Shown here: positions 1-10,869 of the stretch, in pieces
Numbering within the stretch: position 1 is the stretch's first letter
Layout: the number at the start of each line of letters is the position of its first letter
Assembly (NCBI GenBank): GCA_019112875.1
Contig: DXIO01000035.1
Coordinates: 1 to 64,000, forward strand
From: Candidatus Aquabacterium excrementipullorum
GTDB taxonomy: Bacteria > Pseudomonadota > Gammaproteobacteria > Burkholderiales > Burkholderiaceae_C
DNA length: 64,000 bases
Direction of reading: 5' to 3'
Position numbers and translations under genes: made by a program
The notes under the pieces: generated by a model
Told to the model about the DNA's origin: nothing
Databases searched by the model: none
Seen by the model: the letters and a program-made list of their open reading frames with translations, nothing else

Positions 1-1743
1 CAGACCCCGCAGGTCAAGGCCTACCGGATGCTGGAGACCAGCTTCTTCGCGCTGTTCGAGCTGGGCACCAGCAACCGCCCGCTGATCCTGCTGCTGATGG
101 TGGGCATCGCCGCCATCACCACCACGCTGGGCTTTCACCACATCGGCATCCGCCCCGGCCATTTCAGCCGTGACTACTGGCTGGGCTCGGTGGCCATGTC
201 CATCGGCTCGGGCCTGCTGCTGTACTCCTGCGTGCGCTACTACCAGATCCTGCAGGGCTCGGGCGTGCCCATCGAGCACGAACTGATCCACTGGCTGTGG
301 ATGGCGCTGTTCGCCACGCTGCTGCTGATCAACCTCAAACGCGCGATCCTGTGCCCCAAGTCGCCACACGGCCAGGGCACCTGGGGCCTGGCCTTCCTGT
401 CGATCCCGCTGTTCGCGCAGATGTCCATCATCTCGGGCGTGTACTTCCTGCTGCACGGCCACCCGGCCGGCCTGGCGATCTACATCAACCAGCTGATGGA
501 GCTGCCCAGCATCTTCATGAACCTGGGCCTGTTCATCTGGGCGGGCATGCTGCTCAAGCAGAGCCGCATCGTCGACCTGTTCATGAACACGCTGCGCCCG
601 TGGAAGCTCTCGCCGCAGCTGCTGACCTACATCATCCTGCTGGCCGCGGCCGTGCCCACGGCCTACACCGGCGCGTCTGGTATTTTCGTGATCGCCGCCG
701 GCGGCATCATCTACCACGAGGTGCGTTCCTCCGGTGGTTCGCGCCAGTTCGCGCTGGCGGCCACGGCCATGTCCGGCTCGCTGGGCGTGGTGCTGCGGCC
801 CTGCCTGCTGGTGGTGCTGATCGCGGCGCTGAACAAGCAGGTCACCACCAACGGCCTGTACCACTGGGGCTTCTATGTGTTCCTGGTGACGTCCACGCTG
901 TTCTTCCTGGCTTCGCAGATGCTGCGCACCGAGCGTGCCCGTATCGAGGCGCCCTCGGTGGCCATCCCGGCCACGCTGCGCGAGCTGGTGCCGCTGATCC
1001 CCTACGTGGCCGTGGTGGCCGTGATCGTGGCGCTGTACGAGTTCGCGCTGGACACCAAGCTCAACGAGATCACCGCCCCGACGATCATGCCGGTGCTGAT
1101 GATCCTGATCCTGGTGTTCGACAAGATCCTCAACAAGGGCAAGGCCGAGATCACGCCGGATTACGCCAGCCACCGCCAAAGCGGCGTGGAGTCGTCCATC
1201 CGCTTCGCCACCAACGAGACCATCGGCCACATCGGCGCGCTGCTGTCCTTGATGACCCTGTCGCTGGCCATGGGCGGCGTGATCGAGCGCTCGGAGATCA
1301 TGAACCTGGCGCCCAAGGTGTTCGAGAACCACTGGACGGCGATGGCCTTCCTGGTGGTGGTCAAGGTGATCCTGGGCATGATCATGGACCCGTTCGGCGC
1401 GGTGCTGCTGGTCTCGGGCACGCTGGCCCCGATCGCCTACGCCAACAACATCGACCCGGTGCACTTCTGGATGATGGTGCTGGTGGCCTTCGAGCTGGGC
1501 TACCTGCTGCCCCCGGTGGCGCTGAACCAGCTGCTGACGCGCCAGGTAATCGGCGAGACCGAGGTGAACACCGCCGACAGCGAGGTCAAGCACCTGGGCT
1601 TCTACCGCCGCTACGAGCGCTGGATCCTGCCGCTGGCGGTGATGACGGTGGGCCTGTCCATCGTGGCCTTCGGCCCGCTGCTGGTCAACGACACGCCAGC
1701 GCTGCACTTCATCAAGGACTGGTTCATTCCGCCGGCGCATTGA
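1..1743 (+). CDS. TRAP-type transporter large permease subunit (DctM-like), 5'-truncated by the window edge
   Basis: The frame is already open at base 1 (nine codons precede the first visible Met at 28), so the true start probably lies upstream. At least 580 residues are visible, almost all in hydrophobic segments, consistent with an integral inner-membrane permease. The C-terminal part carries the DctM pattern: GMIMDPFGAVLLVSGTLAP, then IDPVHFWMMVL and GYLLPPVALN, resembling the MDP...IDPVHF...PPVGLN signature of TRAP large permeases. These take up carboxylates or similar anions with a periplasmic binding protein and a small permease, neither of which is in the window, so the substrate cannot be read. 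A strong terminator follows 26 bases after the stop, making this the last gene of its unit. The family call is fairly sure; the substrate is unknown. Confidence 0.72.
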   Translation, partial: QTPQVKAYRMLETSFFALFELGTSNRPLILLLMVGIAAITTTLGFHHIGIRPGHFSRDYWLGSVAMSIGSGLLLYSCVRYYQILQGSGVPIEHELIHWLWMALFATLLLINLKRAILCPKSPHGQGTWGLAFLSIPLFAQMSIISGVYFLLHGHPAGLAIYINQLMELPSIFMNLGLFIWAGMLLKQSRIVDLFMNTLRPWKLSPQLLTYIILLAAAVPTAYTGASGIFVIAAGGIIYHEVRSSGGSRQFALAATAMSGSLGVVLRPCLLVVLIAALNKQVTTNGLYHWGFYVFLVTSTLFFLASQMLRTERARIEAPSVAIPATLRELVPLIPYVAVVAVIVALYEFALDTKLNEITAPTIMPVLMILILVFDKILNKGKAEITPDYASHRQSGVESSIRFATNETIGHIGALLSLMTLSLAMGGVIERSEIMNLAPKVFENHWTAMAFLVVVKVILGMIMDPFGAVLLVSGTLAPIAYANNIDPVHFWMMVLVAFELGYLLPPVALNQLLTRQVIGETEVNTADSEVKHLGFYRRYERWILPLAVMTVGLSIVAFGPLLVNDTPALHFIKDWFIPPAH

Positions 1744-1769
1744 GCGCGGCTTCACCCGTCAAACACCAC

Positions 1770-1804
1770 AACCGGCTGAGGGCCTACGCCCCAGCCGGTT
1801 TTTT
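1770..1804 (+). terminator. Rho-independent terminator of the TRAP permease unit
   Basis: Perfect 8-bp stem AACCGGCT (1770-1777) / AGCCGGTT (1793-1800) with a 15-base loop, followed directly by a T run (1799-1804). It ends the plus-strand unit before the metalloprotease gene. Confidence 0.85.
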
Positions 1805-1901
1805 CATCCCCCATCAGGAGGTATTCGGGTGGTGGTAAGGTGAAGGGGCGTGCTTCATCCCGCCGGGTACGCCAGATTCGATCCAAGCATCCATCACATC
1901 G

Positions 1902-4775
1902 ATGTCAGGTAGCCGTTCCCTGCCCCCCCGCGCCCGGGGCTTTTTCCGTCTCCACACCCTGGCGACGGTCGCCACCTGCGTGGGGTTGAGTGGCTGCGCG
2001 ATCGTGCAGCCTCTGAAGGAGAGCTGGTCGGAGTGGACGTCCAACCAGGCCCCCGCCCCTGCGCCAGCCACCGTGGCCGTCTCGGGGCTGCCGGCGGGCG
2101 TACCGGCACAGGTCAGCCTGTTGACGCCACCCGGTGCAGCCACGCCGGTGCCATCGTCTGGTCAGGCGCCGCCTTTCGAGACGGTGACGCGCGGCGCGGA
2201 CCGCATCGATGGCGTGCTGCCCCTCTGGAAAAAACAGGACAAGGTCTGGGTAGAGCTTGCGCCCGCGGATTTCGGCAGGCCTTTCTTTTTGTCCCCGAAG
2301 TTGCGCACCGGCCTGGGTGAAGGCGGCTTCTTCGGCGGCCTGCTGGCCAGCCGCAATGCTCAGATCGGCCGTCCCCAGTGGGTGGAGTTCCGGCGCGTGA
2401 ACCAGCAAGTGCAACTGATCGCCATCAACGCGAGCTTCACCGCGACACCGGGTACACCGCAGGCCCTGGCCGTGCAGGATGCCTTCTCGCCCAGCCTGCT
2501 GGCCAGCGTGACGGTGGCCAGCCAGCCGCGCAGTTCCGACAACAAGGTGCTGGTCGAACTGTCCAGCCTGATGTCGGGTGACCTGCTGGGCCTCGGCCTG
2601 CAACTGCAGCGCACTTTCCGGCAAGGCTATGCGCTCGATGCACGCAACAGCGGCGTGACGCAAGCGCGCGCTACGCCCTCAGGCCTGCTGCTCGAAATGC
2701 AGCAGCACTACGCCACGGGCTCGCTCACGTCTGCATCGCCATCGGCCGGGCCGCAGCCCTCGATCCCGACCGCGCTGCCCGATCCGCGCAGCCTTTTCCT
2801 GTCGGTGCAGTACACGCTGAGCCCCCTGCCCGCCCAGCCCATGGCGCCACGCCTGGCCGATGCCCGCATCGGCCACTTCACCTCGACGGTGGCCGACTTC
2901 ACCAACGACCTGGCCCGCACGCCACGCATCCGCTACGTGAACCGCTGGCGGCTGGAGAAGAAGGATCCGCAGGCCCCGCTGTCCGAACCTGTGCGCCCAC
3001 TGGTCTTCTGGCTGGACCGCAACATCCCGGACGACTATCGCCCCACCATCCGCGAGGCCGTGCTGGCCTGGAACTCGGCCTTCGAGGCCATCGGTTTCAA
3101 GAACGCCATCCAGGTGCGTGACGCCACCGCCGAGCTGCCGCAAGACATCGTCGGCAACGGCCAGGCCATGGTGCGCTGGATGACCAACGCGCAGCCCACT
3201 TTCGGCGCCATCGGGCCGTCGCATGTCGATCCACGCACCGGCGAGATCCTCACGGCCGAGATCGCGCTGGAGAGCCTTTCCACACGCGCCATCCGTGCGA
3301 TCCGCAGCCAGCTGTTCAGTGATCCGGGCGAAAAGCCGCTGGCCGCATCGCCCGTTGAAACAGTGCCTCCTGGCCCTGCCTCGAGCACCTGGGTGCCCGC
3401 CGAAGACCGCTGCGACCACGCCGAACTCGCTGCCGAGCAGATGGCCTATGGCCTGGATGTCTGGGCGCTGACCCACGATGTGCCCGGCGATCTGCCGCCC
3501 GACAGTGCCGAGGTGAAATCCTTCGTGCTGGCCTACCTGCGCGACACCACGATGCACGAGGTCGGCCACGCGCTGGGCCTGCGTCACAACTTCAAGGCTT
3601 CACGCTGGCGCACCCCGGCCCAGTTGCTCGACGCCAAGCTCACGGCCCGTGATGGCAACAGCGCCTCGGTGATGGACTACGCGGCCATCAACATGAGTGC
3701 ACCCGGCCAGCCTCCGGTGACGCCCTTCCAGACCACGCTGGGGCCATACGACTACTGGGCCATCGAGTACGCGTACAAGCCACTCGCCGGCACGCCCGCC
3801 GAAGAGAAAACCAAGCTGGACGCCATCGCGCGTCGCAGCGCCGACCCGAAGCAGGCTTATGCCCTGGCCTACGGCACCGACGAGGACAACGCCCTGGGTC
3901 TGGACCCCGAGGCGCTGGTATTCGACCTGGGCCGCGACCCAGTGGCTTTCGCGCGCACCCGCCTGGCCATCGCGCGTGACCTGATCGCTCGGCAGACCAC
4001 CGCGCACCTGTCACCCACCGACGATGCCGCCGTGCTGCGCCGACGCGTGGGCTATGCACTGCGCGATGTCGAGCGCACGGCCGACATCCTGACCCGCCAG
4101 ATCGGCGGCCTGATCACGCGCCGGGGCACCGCCGCCAGCGGGCTCGATGCATTGGACCCCCTGCCCTCGGACACCCAGCGCGCGGCGCTGACCCTGCTGC
4201 TGGACCAGATCCTGTCGCCACGCAGCATCCACCTGCCCGCAGCCCTGCAGCGCCGTCTGGCCCCTGACTACCTGGAACGCAGCGAAAGCCTCTTCCCCGG
4301 TGGCGGTGTGTCACCCACCGACTTTTCCGCCGCGGTGCAACTGGGTGTGCTGCAACGCAGCGTGCTGAGCGATCTCATGGCCGACAGCCTGGCCGACCGG
4401 CTGCTGGACAACATCGACAAGACCCGAGACCGTGATGCGCACCCGCTCACGCTGGGTGAATTCCACCAGCGCCTGCGCGAGACCATCTGGGCCAAGCCCT
4501 CGCAGCCCCAGGAGGCCGCTGTGCCGCCGCCGTGGCGGCGCAACCTGCAACGCGACCACATCAACCGCCTGACCGTGGCCTTGCTGCGCGGCGCCAACCG
4601 GGCCGATGTGCGGGCGCAGTTGCGCCTGCAGGCCGAGCAACTCGCCAGCATGCTGTCGCACCCAGGCGCGCTTGGATCCAAAGACCCGAAGAGCGTCGCC
4701 GAAGCCCACCGTCGCGATTGCCTGGACACCCTGCGCCGGGCGCTTGACGCCTCCGTGGTGCGCAATACTCCCTGA
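1902..4775 (+). CDS. Zinc-dependent metalloprotease lipoprotein (DUF5117/DUF4953 met-zincin type)
   Basis: A 957-residue exported protein. The N-terminus has Arg residues, a hydrophobic stretch and a lipobox LSGC with Cys32, so it is predicted to be an acylated lipoprotein. The zinc motif HEVGH (residues 552-556) continues as ALGLRHNF, the extended HExxHxxGxxHNF pattern of the DUF4953/'met-zincin' peptidases. SVMDYA about 30 residues later is a plausible Met-turn. The region before the catalytic domain fits the DUF5117-like portion of such proteins. It probably cleaves peptides or proteins in the periplasm or at the cell surface; substrates are unknown. It appears monocistronic: a terminator lies upstream and the helicase gene begins 27 bases downstream with its own start. 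The family is fairly sure; its biological role is not. Confidence 0.75.
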   Translation: MSGSRSLPPRARGFFRLHTLATVATCVGLSGCAIVQPLKESWSEWTSNQAPAPAPATVAVSGLPAGVPAQVSLLTPPGAATPVPSSGQAPPFETVTRGADRIDGVLPLWKKQDKVWVELAPADFGRPFFLSPKLRTGLGEGGFFGGLLASRNAQIGRPQWVEFRRVNQQVQLIAINASFTATPGTPQALAVQDAFSPSLLASVTVASQPRSSDNKVLVELSSLMSGDLLGLGLQLQRTFRQGYALDARNSGVTQARATPSGLLLEMQQHYATGSLTSASPSAGPQPSIPTALPDPRSLFLSVQYTLSPLPAQPMAPRLADARIGHFTSTVADFTNDLARTPRIRYVNRWRLEKKDPQAPLSEPVRPLVFWLDRNIPDDYRPTIREAVLAWNSAFEAIGFKNAIQVRDATAELPQDIVGNGQAMVRWMTNAQPTFGAIGPSHVDPRTGEILTAEIALESLSTRAIRAIRSQLFSDPGEKPLAASPVETVPPGPASSTWVPAEDRCDHAELAAEQMAYGLDVWALTHDVPGDLPPDSAEVKSFVLAYLRDTTMHEVGHALGLRHNFKASRWRTPAQLLDAKLTARDGNSASVMDYAAINMSAPGQPPVTPFQTTLGPYDYWAIEYAYKPLAGTPAEEKTKLDAIARRSADPKQAYALAYGTDEDNALGLDPEALVFDLGRDPVAFARTRLAIARDLIARQTTAHLSPTDDAAVLRRRVGYALRDVERTADILTRQIGGLITRRGTAASGLDALDPLPSDTQRAALTLLLDQILSPRSIHLPAALQRRLAPDYLERSESLFPGGGVSPTDFSAAVQLGVLQRSVLSDLMADSLADRLLDNIDKTRDRDAHPLTLGEFHQRLRETIWAKPSQPQEAAVPPPWRRNLQRDHINRLTVALLRGANRADVRAQLRLQAEQLASMLSHPGALGSKDPKSVAEAHRRDCLDTLRRALDASVVRNTP

Positions 4776-4802
4776 TCCCCTGCCTGCTTGCTGCCCCTCG
4801 CG

Positions 4803-6908
4803 ATGAGCGACGCCCGCCCTGACGACTTCCCTTCTGACACCGAAGGCGCCCCTCCTGTGGTCGCCGACCCGCTCGGCCTGCGCGCCCTGTTCGCTGCCGA
4901 CGGCCCGCTGGCGCGCGCCCTGCCCGGCTACCACGTGCGCCGGGAGCAGATCGAGATGGCCCAGGCCATCGCCATCGCCATCCGCGAGAGCAGCAGCGTG
5001 GTGCTCGAAGCCGGCACCGGCGTGGGCAAGACCGCCGCCTACCTCGTGCCCGCGCTGCTGCAAGGCGGCAAGGTGATCGTGTCCACCGGCACCAAGGCCC
5101 TGCAGGATCAGCTCTTCAACCGCGACCTGCCCAATGTGCGCGATGCGCTGGCCCTGCCCGTGAAAACCGCGCTGCTCAAGGGCCGCAGCAACTACCTGTG
5201 CTGGCACCACCTGGAGCGCACCAACCAGGAGGCCACGCAACTGGGCAGCCGCCAGGAAGTGCGCGATCTGGGTCAGATCAACCGCTTCATCCACCTCACG
5301 CCCACGGGCGACAAGGCCGAATGCGCGGCCGTGCCCGAGACCGCGCCCATCTGGATGCGCGTCACGTCCACTCGCGAGAACTGCCTGGGCAGCGAGTGCG
5401 GGCACTACAACGACTGCTTCGTGCTCAAGGCCCGCCGCGAGGCGCAGGATGCCGACGTGGTCGTGGTCAACCACCACCTGTTCTTCGCCGACCTGATGCT
5501 GCGCGAAGAAGGCGTGCCCGAGCTGCTGCCCAACGCGCAGACCATCATCTTCGACGAGGCGCATCAGTTGCCCGACACGGCCACGATGTTCTTCGGCGAC
5601 ACGGTGTCCAGCGCGCAGTTGATGGACCTGCTGCGCGACACCAAGGCGATCGGCCTGGCCCATGCGCGCGATGCCCTGCACTGGCCCGAGGCGATCGCGC
5701 CCACCGACCTGGCCTTGAAAGACCTGCGCCTGTGCTTCGACGCGGGCCTGTCCAAGTGGTCACAGGGCCAGTTACCGCCATCGCACCCGCTCTGGCCCGC
5801 GCTCGACACCTTGCGCAAGGCCCTGCGCGAACTGCGCGATGTGCTCGACGCCCAATCCGAGCGCAGCCCCGACCTGGCCAACCTGCACCGCCGCGCCAAT
5901 GAGTTGATGCAGCGCCTGAGCGCCTGGGGCCACCCCGAGCGCGCCGACCAGCCCGAGCTGTGCTGGCTGGACGTGAGCCAGCTGGGTGTGCAACTGCACC
6001 GCACGCCGATCTCGGTGGCCGATGTGTTCCGTCGACAACGCCTGGGCGAGCTGGATGCCGGCACCACAGCAGGCGATGCCGCTGAGCTCGCCTGGGACGA
6101 GGACGCGCCCGATGCCGACGAGGTGCCGTCAGCGCCACCGCCGCGCAAGGCCTGGATCTTCACTTCGGCCACGCTGGCCGTGCGCCAGGATTTCAGCCAC
6201 TTCCAGGAAGCCCTTGGTCTGCAGGACGCGCGCTGCCAAGCCTGGTCGAGCCCGTACGACTATCCCTCGCAGGCGATGCTGTATGTGCCGCAGCAATTGC
6301 CTTTGCCCACAGCCCCGGGCCACACCGATGCGGTGGTGGATGCCGCGCTGCCGCTGATCGTCGCCAACGAAGGCCGCGCCTTCCTGTTGTGCACCAGCCA
6401 CCGCGCCGTGCAGCGCGCCGCCGAGCGGCTCAAGCAGCGCATCGAAGCTGAAGGCCTGAACCTGACCGTGCTGACGCAGGGCGATGCCCCCCGCCCCATG
6501 CTGCTCGATGATTTCCGTCGCCTGCGCCGCGCCGTGCTGGTCGGCGCGCACAGCTTCTGGGAAGGCATCGACGTGAAGGGCGATGCGCTCACGCTGGTGG
6601 TCATCGACAAGCTGCCTTTCGCGCCCCCGGACGACCCGGTGCTGGCCAAGCGGCTGGAACTGCTGGAGCAAAGCGGCGGCAACCCCTTCATGGAGCACCA
6701 GGTCCCCCAGGCCATCATTGCGCTCAAGCAGGGTGCAGGCCGCCTGATCCGCAGCGAGACGGACCATGGCGTGCTGATGATCGGCGACACCCGCTTGATC
6801 GACAAGCCCTACGGCCGTCGCATCTGGCAAAGCCTTCCGCCGATGCGCCGCAGCCGCGTGCAGGCCGAGGCCGTGGATTTCCTGCTGTCGCTCAAGCAGC
6901 CGGTCTGA
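4803..6908 (+). CDS. ATP-dependent DNA helicase, DinG/YoaA (XPD-like) family
   Basis: A 701-residue superfamily 2 helicase. Walker A GTGVGKT lies at residues 71-77, the DEAH box at 251-254, and a motif VI-like QGAGRLIR near the C-terminus. Cysteines between residue 133 (NYLCWHH) and about 206 (ENCLGSECGHYNDC) sit between Walker A and DEAH, where XPD/DinG enzymes hold a 4Fe-4S cluster. Such enzymes unwind DNA 5'-to-3' and act on forked DNA, R-loops or G-quadruplexes in repair. An in-frame TTG five codons upstream (4788) is possible, but the ATG used here gives the more normal N-terminus MSDARPDDF. Its stop is 37 bases from the convergent panC. DinG versus YoaA cannot be settled by eye. Confidence 0.88.
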   Translation: MSDARPDDFPSDTEGAPPVVADPLGLRALFAADGPLARALPGYHVRREQIEMAQAIAIAIRESSSVVLEAGTGVGKTAAYLVPALLQGGKVIVSTGTKALQDQLFNRDLPNVRDALALPVKTALLKGRSNYLCWHHLERTNQEATQLGSRQEVRDLGQINRFIHLTPTGDKAECAAVPETAPIWMRVTSTRENCLGSECGHYNDCFVLKARREAQDADVVVVNHHLFFADLMLREEGVPELLPNAQTIIFDEAHQLPDTATMFFGDTVSSAQLMDLLRDTKAIGLAHARDALHWPEAIAPTDLALKDLRLCFDAGLSKWSQGQLPPSHPLWPALDTLRKALRELRDVLDAQSERSPDLANLHRRANELMQRLSAWGHPERADQPELCWLDVSQLGVQLHRTPISVADVFRRQRLGELDAGTTAGDAAELAWDEDAPDADEVPSAPPPRKAWIFTSATLAVRQDFSHFQEALGLQDARCQAWSSPYDYPSQAMLYVPQQLPLPTAPGHTDAVVDAALPLIVANEGRAFLLCTSHRAVQRAAERLKQRIEAEGLNLTVLTQGDAPRPMLLDDFRRLRRAVLVGAHSFWEGIDVKGDALTLVVIDKLPFAPPDDPVLAKRLELLEQSGGNPFMEHQVPQAIIALKQGAGRLIRSETDHGVLMIGDTRLIDKPYGRRIWQSLPPMRRSRVQAEAVDFLLSLKQPV

Positions 6909-6947
6909 GCATCGTTGCACCCGGCAGCATCAGGCCGCCAGCAACGA

Positions 6948-7853
<906 letters not shown>

Positions 7854-8699
7854 TCAATAGCCGTGCAGGGCTTCGTCGGGGAAACGGCCGCCCTTCACCT
7901 CGGTCACGAAGCGGCGGATGCCCTCTTCGATCGAGCCGCCTTCGGCCATGAAGTTGCGCACGAAGCGCGGCAACTTGCCCCGCGTGACGTGCAGCATGTC
8001 GTGCATCACCAGCACCTGGCCGGCCGTGCTCGCACCCGCGCCGATGCCGATGGTCATCAAGCCGGGATTGTCGGCCTGCACTTGGCTCGCCACGGCCGAG
8101 GGCATCAGCTCCAGCACCATCATGGCCGAGCCGGCCTGGGCCAGTTCGGTGGCGTGGCGGCGCAAGGTGTCGGCACCTGCCTGGTCACGGCCCTGGATGC
8201 GGAAGCCGCCCAGCGCATGCACGGTCTGCGGCGTCAGGCCCAGGTGGGCGCAGATGGGAATGCCGCGCTCGGTGAGGAAGTACACCGTCTCGGGTGTCCA
8301 GCCGCCGCCTTCGAGCTTGATCATCTGCGCGCCGGCCTGCATCAGCGCCACGCATGAGCGCAAGGCCTGCTCCTTGCCTTCCTGATAGCTGCCGAAGGGC
8401 AGATCGGACACCAGCCAGGCGTTGCGGTTGCCGCGCGCCACGCAGCGCGTGTGGTAGACCATGTCATCCAGCGTGACGGGCACCGTGCTGGTGTGGCCCT
8501 GCACGAGCATGCCCAGCGAATCACCCACCAGGATGGTGTCCACGCCGCATTCGTCCATCAGCTTGGCGAACATGGCGTCGTAGGCCGTGAGCATGGTGAT
8601 CTTCTCGCCCTTGGCGTGCATCTCGCGCAGGCGGTGCAGCGTCATCGGGCGGCGCTCGGCGGGCGTGGCAGTGGGGGTGCCGGTGGCTGTCGTCGTCAT
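7854..8699 (-). CDS. panB: 3-methyl-2-oxobutanoate hydroxymethyltransferase (ketopantoate hydroxymethyltransferase)
   Basis: Transfers a hydroxymethyl group from 5,10-methylene-tetrahydrofolate to alpha-ketoisovalerate, giving ketopantoate. The 281 residues include the conserved TAYD...VGDSLGM segment (Asp60 in GDS is the metal ligand) and HLGLTPQ further on. The first ~18 residues are Thr/Ala/Pro-rich and atypical; a second Met at residue 19 (MTLHRLREM) fits the family start better, so the N-terminus is uncertain. First gene of a panB-panC unit. Its promoter must lie in the 129 bases shared with the divergent desaturase-family gene. Confidence 0.95.
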   Translation of the reverse strand: MTTTATGTPTATPAERRPMTLHRLREMHAKGEKITMLTAYDAMFAKLMDECGVDTILVGDSLGMLVQGHTSTVPVTLDDMVYHTRCVARGNRNAWLVSDLPFGSYQEGKEQALRSCVALMQAGAQMIKLEGGGWTPETVYFLTERGIPICAHLGLTPQTVHALGGFRIQGRDQAGADTLRRHATELAQAGSAMMVLELMPSAVASQVQADNPGLMTIGIGAGASTAGQVLVMHDMLHVTRGKLPRFVRNFMAEGGSIEEGIRRFVTEVKGGRFPDEALHGY

Positions 8700-8828
8700 G
8701 GATTGCGTATCCTCAGCATTCGGCGCCAGACGCCGTCCAGAAGTGGCGCGATTCTAGGCCGGCTGAACGCCTGTCGCAGAAAAATCACGGGAAAGCCCGC
8801 AAACGCTTGATCGACCAGGCAGCGAACA

Positions 8829-9785
8829 ATGCCCGGCATGCAATGGCTCGACACGATCACGGGGATGGGATTGGAGAAGGCGCTCCTGCTCCTGATGGGC
8901 CCTGTCTTCGCCATGTTCATGGCGCTGGAGGCCTGGCTGCTGCCGCGATGGGGGCATGCGCAAAGCTACAACCGTCCAGCCACCGTTGCCAATGTGTCAC
9001 TGGCCTTGACCCACGCCGTGGTCGACAGCATCGCCTGGACACTGCTCACAGGACTGTTCTATGTGGTGCATGAACACCGCCTGATGGACATCCCGCTCAA
9101 CGGCTGGACGCTGCTGGGTCTCCTGGTGGCGCAGGACTTCTGCCACTACTGGCTTCACCGCGCCAGCCACCGCGTGCGCTGGATGTGGGCCAGCCACGTG
9201 ACACACCACTCCAGTCAGAGCCTGAACCTGTCGACCGGACTGCGCCACAGCCCCACGGAGGCCATCTCGGGCGCATGGCTGTTCTGGCTGCCCCTGGCCT
9301 GGCTGGGCTTCCAGCCCGAACACGTGATCCTGTGCGTGGCGGTGAACATGGTGTTCCAGTTCTTCGTGCACACGGAGGCCATCGACCGCCTGCCCGGCTT
9401 GGTCGAAGCGGTGTTCAACACGCCCTCGCACCACCGGGTGCACCACGCGCGCAACCCGCAGTACATCGACCGCAACTACGGCGGCATTTTCATCATCTGG
9501 GACAGGATGTTCGGCACCTTCGTGCCCGAGATCGAAGCCTGCGACTACGGCATCGTGCGGCAGGTGTACACGCGCAACCCCTTGGGCCTGGTGCTGCACG
9601 AATGGGTGGATCTGTTCAGCGACGTGATGCGCCCCGGCAGCGTGAGCGCCCGGTTGAAGCACCTGTGGGCACCGCCTGAATGGCAACGGCCGCGTGAGGA
9701 GCGCGCACCGCGCCTGCTTGCCTTGTCAGCGCCTGCCATCCTGCCGGAGGACGTGGAAGACTGGCCGGTTCACGCCGGCTGGTAG
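8829..9785 (+). CDS. Sterol desaturase / fatty acid hydroxylase superfamily membrane protein
   Basis: A 318-residue multi-pass membrane di-iron enzyme. The three His clusters of the superfamily are present: HRASH (110-114), HVTHH (123-127), and HHRVHH (201-206) with an extra His at 181 (FVHTE). They bind the two irons for C-H hydroxylation or desaturation of a lipid; the substrate cannot be predicted. Hydrophobic segments lie around residues 15-40, 55-80, 90-105 and 150-180. The gene is oriented against panB and scpA, which in related Burkholderiales are usually in one block, so it looks like an insertion. Its last 16 bases overlap the 3' end of convergent scpA. Confidence 0.85.
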   Translation: MPGMQWLDTITGMGLEKALLLLMGPVFAMFMALEAWLLPRWGHAQSYNRPATVANVSLALTHAVVDSIAWTLLTGLFYVVHEHRLMDIPLNGWTLLGLLVAQDFCHYWLHRASHRVRWMWASHVTHHSSQSLNLSTGLRHSPTEAISGAWLFWLPLAWLGFQPEHVILCVAVNMVFQFFVHTEAIDRLPGLVEAVFNTPSHHRVHHARNPQYIDRNYGGIFIIWDRMFGTFVPEIEACDYGIVRQVYTRNPLGLVLHEWVDLFSDVMRPGSVSARLKHLWAPPEWQRPREERAPRLLALSAPAILPEDVEDWPVHAGW

Positions 9786-10627
9786 GCCAGACGCACGTAG
9801 ATCGGCGCGAAGGCCTCGGCCTGGGTCACCTCGAGCAGGCGCTCGCGGGCCAGCTCCAGCATCGCAATGAAAGTCACGACCAGCACCTGAGACCCACGCG
9901 TGGGGTCGAACAGGTGCTCGAACTCCACGAAACGCTTGCCTTGCAAGGTGCGCAGCACGATGCCCATGTGCTCGCGCACGGACAACTCTTCGCGGGTGAT
10001 GGTGTGGTGGGTGTGCAGCTTGGCGCGCTTGAGGATGTCCACCCAGGCCTCGCGCAGTTCGTCCAGCGCCACATCGGGGTGGCGCACGCGAACGGTGGGA
10101 TCGTTGTGCACCTGCACGCGCAGGAAATCTCGGCCCAGCAGCGGCACGCGGTCGAGCTTGGCCGCCGCCAGCTTCATCTGCTCGTACTCGATCAGGCGGC
10201 GCACCAGTTCGGCGCGCGGGTCCTCGGGCTCCTGGCCCTCGTCCGTCTTCTTGGGTGGCAGCAGCATCCGCGACTTGATCTCGATGAGCATGGCCGCCAT
10301 CAGGAGGTATTCGGATGCCAGTTCAAGGTTGCTCTTGCGGATCTGGTCCACGTAGGCCAGGTACTGCCGCGTGACATCCGCCAGCGGGATGTCGAGGATG
10401 TTGAAGTTCTGCTTGCGGATCAGGTAGAGCAGCAGATCCAGCGGGCCTTCGAAGGTCTCGAGGAAGACCTCCAGCGCATCGGGGGGGATGTACAGGTCGG
10501 TCGGCAGGGCGAACAGCGGTTCGCCATACAGCCGCGCGACCGCGACGTGGTCGACCACGTCAGGCTGGCCTTTGTCGTCCAGCGGCGGCGTGTCGCCCCC
10601 TTCCGGGGCCAGCACGGCTTCGTTCAC
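9770..10627 (-). CDS. scpA: Segregation and condensation protein A
   Basis: The kleisin subunit that bridges SMC heads with ScpB during chromosome segregation. The core is clear: LYGEPLFALPTDLYIPPDALEVF, then EGPLDLLLYLIRKQNFNILD and TRQYLAYVD, and a C-terminal winged-helix part. The minus-strand frame stays open to 10921, but that stretch covers the DUF3460 gene and reads as non-coding. The only sensible start is a GTG at 10627, giving 285 residues, the normal length. I see no strong ribosome-binding site, so translational coupling to DUF3460, whose stop is 33 bases upstream, is likely. The 3' end overlaps the desaturase-family gene by 16 bases. scpB is not in the window. Confidence 0.9.
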   Translation of the reverse strand: MNEAVLAPEGGDTPPLDDKGQPDVVDHVAVARLYGEPLFALPTDLYIPPDALEVFLETFEGPLDLLLYLIRKQNFNILDIPLADVTRQYLAYVDQIRKSNLELASEYLLMAAMLIEIKSRMLLPPKKTDEGQEPEDPRAELVRRLIEYEQMKLAAAKLDRVPLLGRDFLRVQVHNDPTVRVRHPDVALDELREAWVDILKRAKLHTHHTITREELSVREHMGIVLRTLQGKRFVEFEHLFDPTRGSQVLVVTFIAMLELARERLLEVTQAEAFAPIYVRLAYQPA

Positions 10628-10659
10628 GTCGGGCGGCGCGGCGGGAGGCGGTGAACCGC

Positions 10660-10869
10660 TCAGCGCTTGGACTTCCAGGAGAAGTACACATAGGGCGCCT
10701 GCTCGACCTGGGCATCGCGGTACTCGGCCTGGGCCTGACGGTCCAGATCCTTGTCCCACAGCAGGTTGCGGCCCTGGCGCTGGCGCTCTTCCAGTTGGGG
10801 ATCGCGCTGCTTGAGGCTTTCGATGAACTGGGTGGCGTCGGACTTGTAGGGTTTCCAGAACAGCGGCAT
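10660..10869 (-). CDS. DUF3460 family protein
   Basis: A 69-residue cytoplasmic protein beginning MPLFWKPYKSDATQFIESLK, very like the small beta-proteobacterial DUF3460 family. It is charged (Lys/Arg/Glu/Gln-rich), with no signal peptide and no catalytic motif. Function is unknown. Its position directly upstream of scpA, probably co-transcribed, is the usual arrangement in Burkholderiales, which supports it being real despite its size. Confidence 0.85.
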   Translation of the reverse strand: MPLFWKPYKSDATQFIESLKQRDPQLEERQRQGRNLLWDKDLDRQAQAEYRDAQVEQAPYVYFSWKSKR

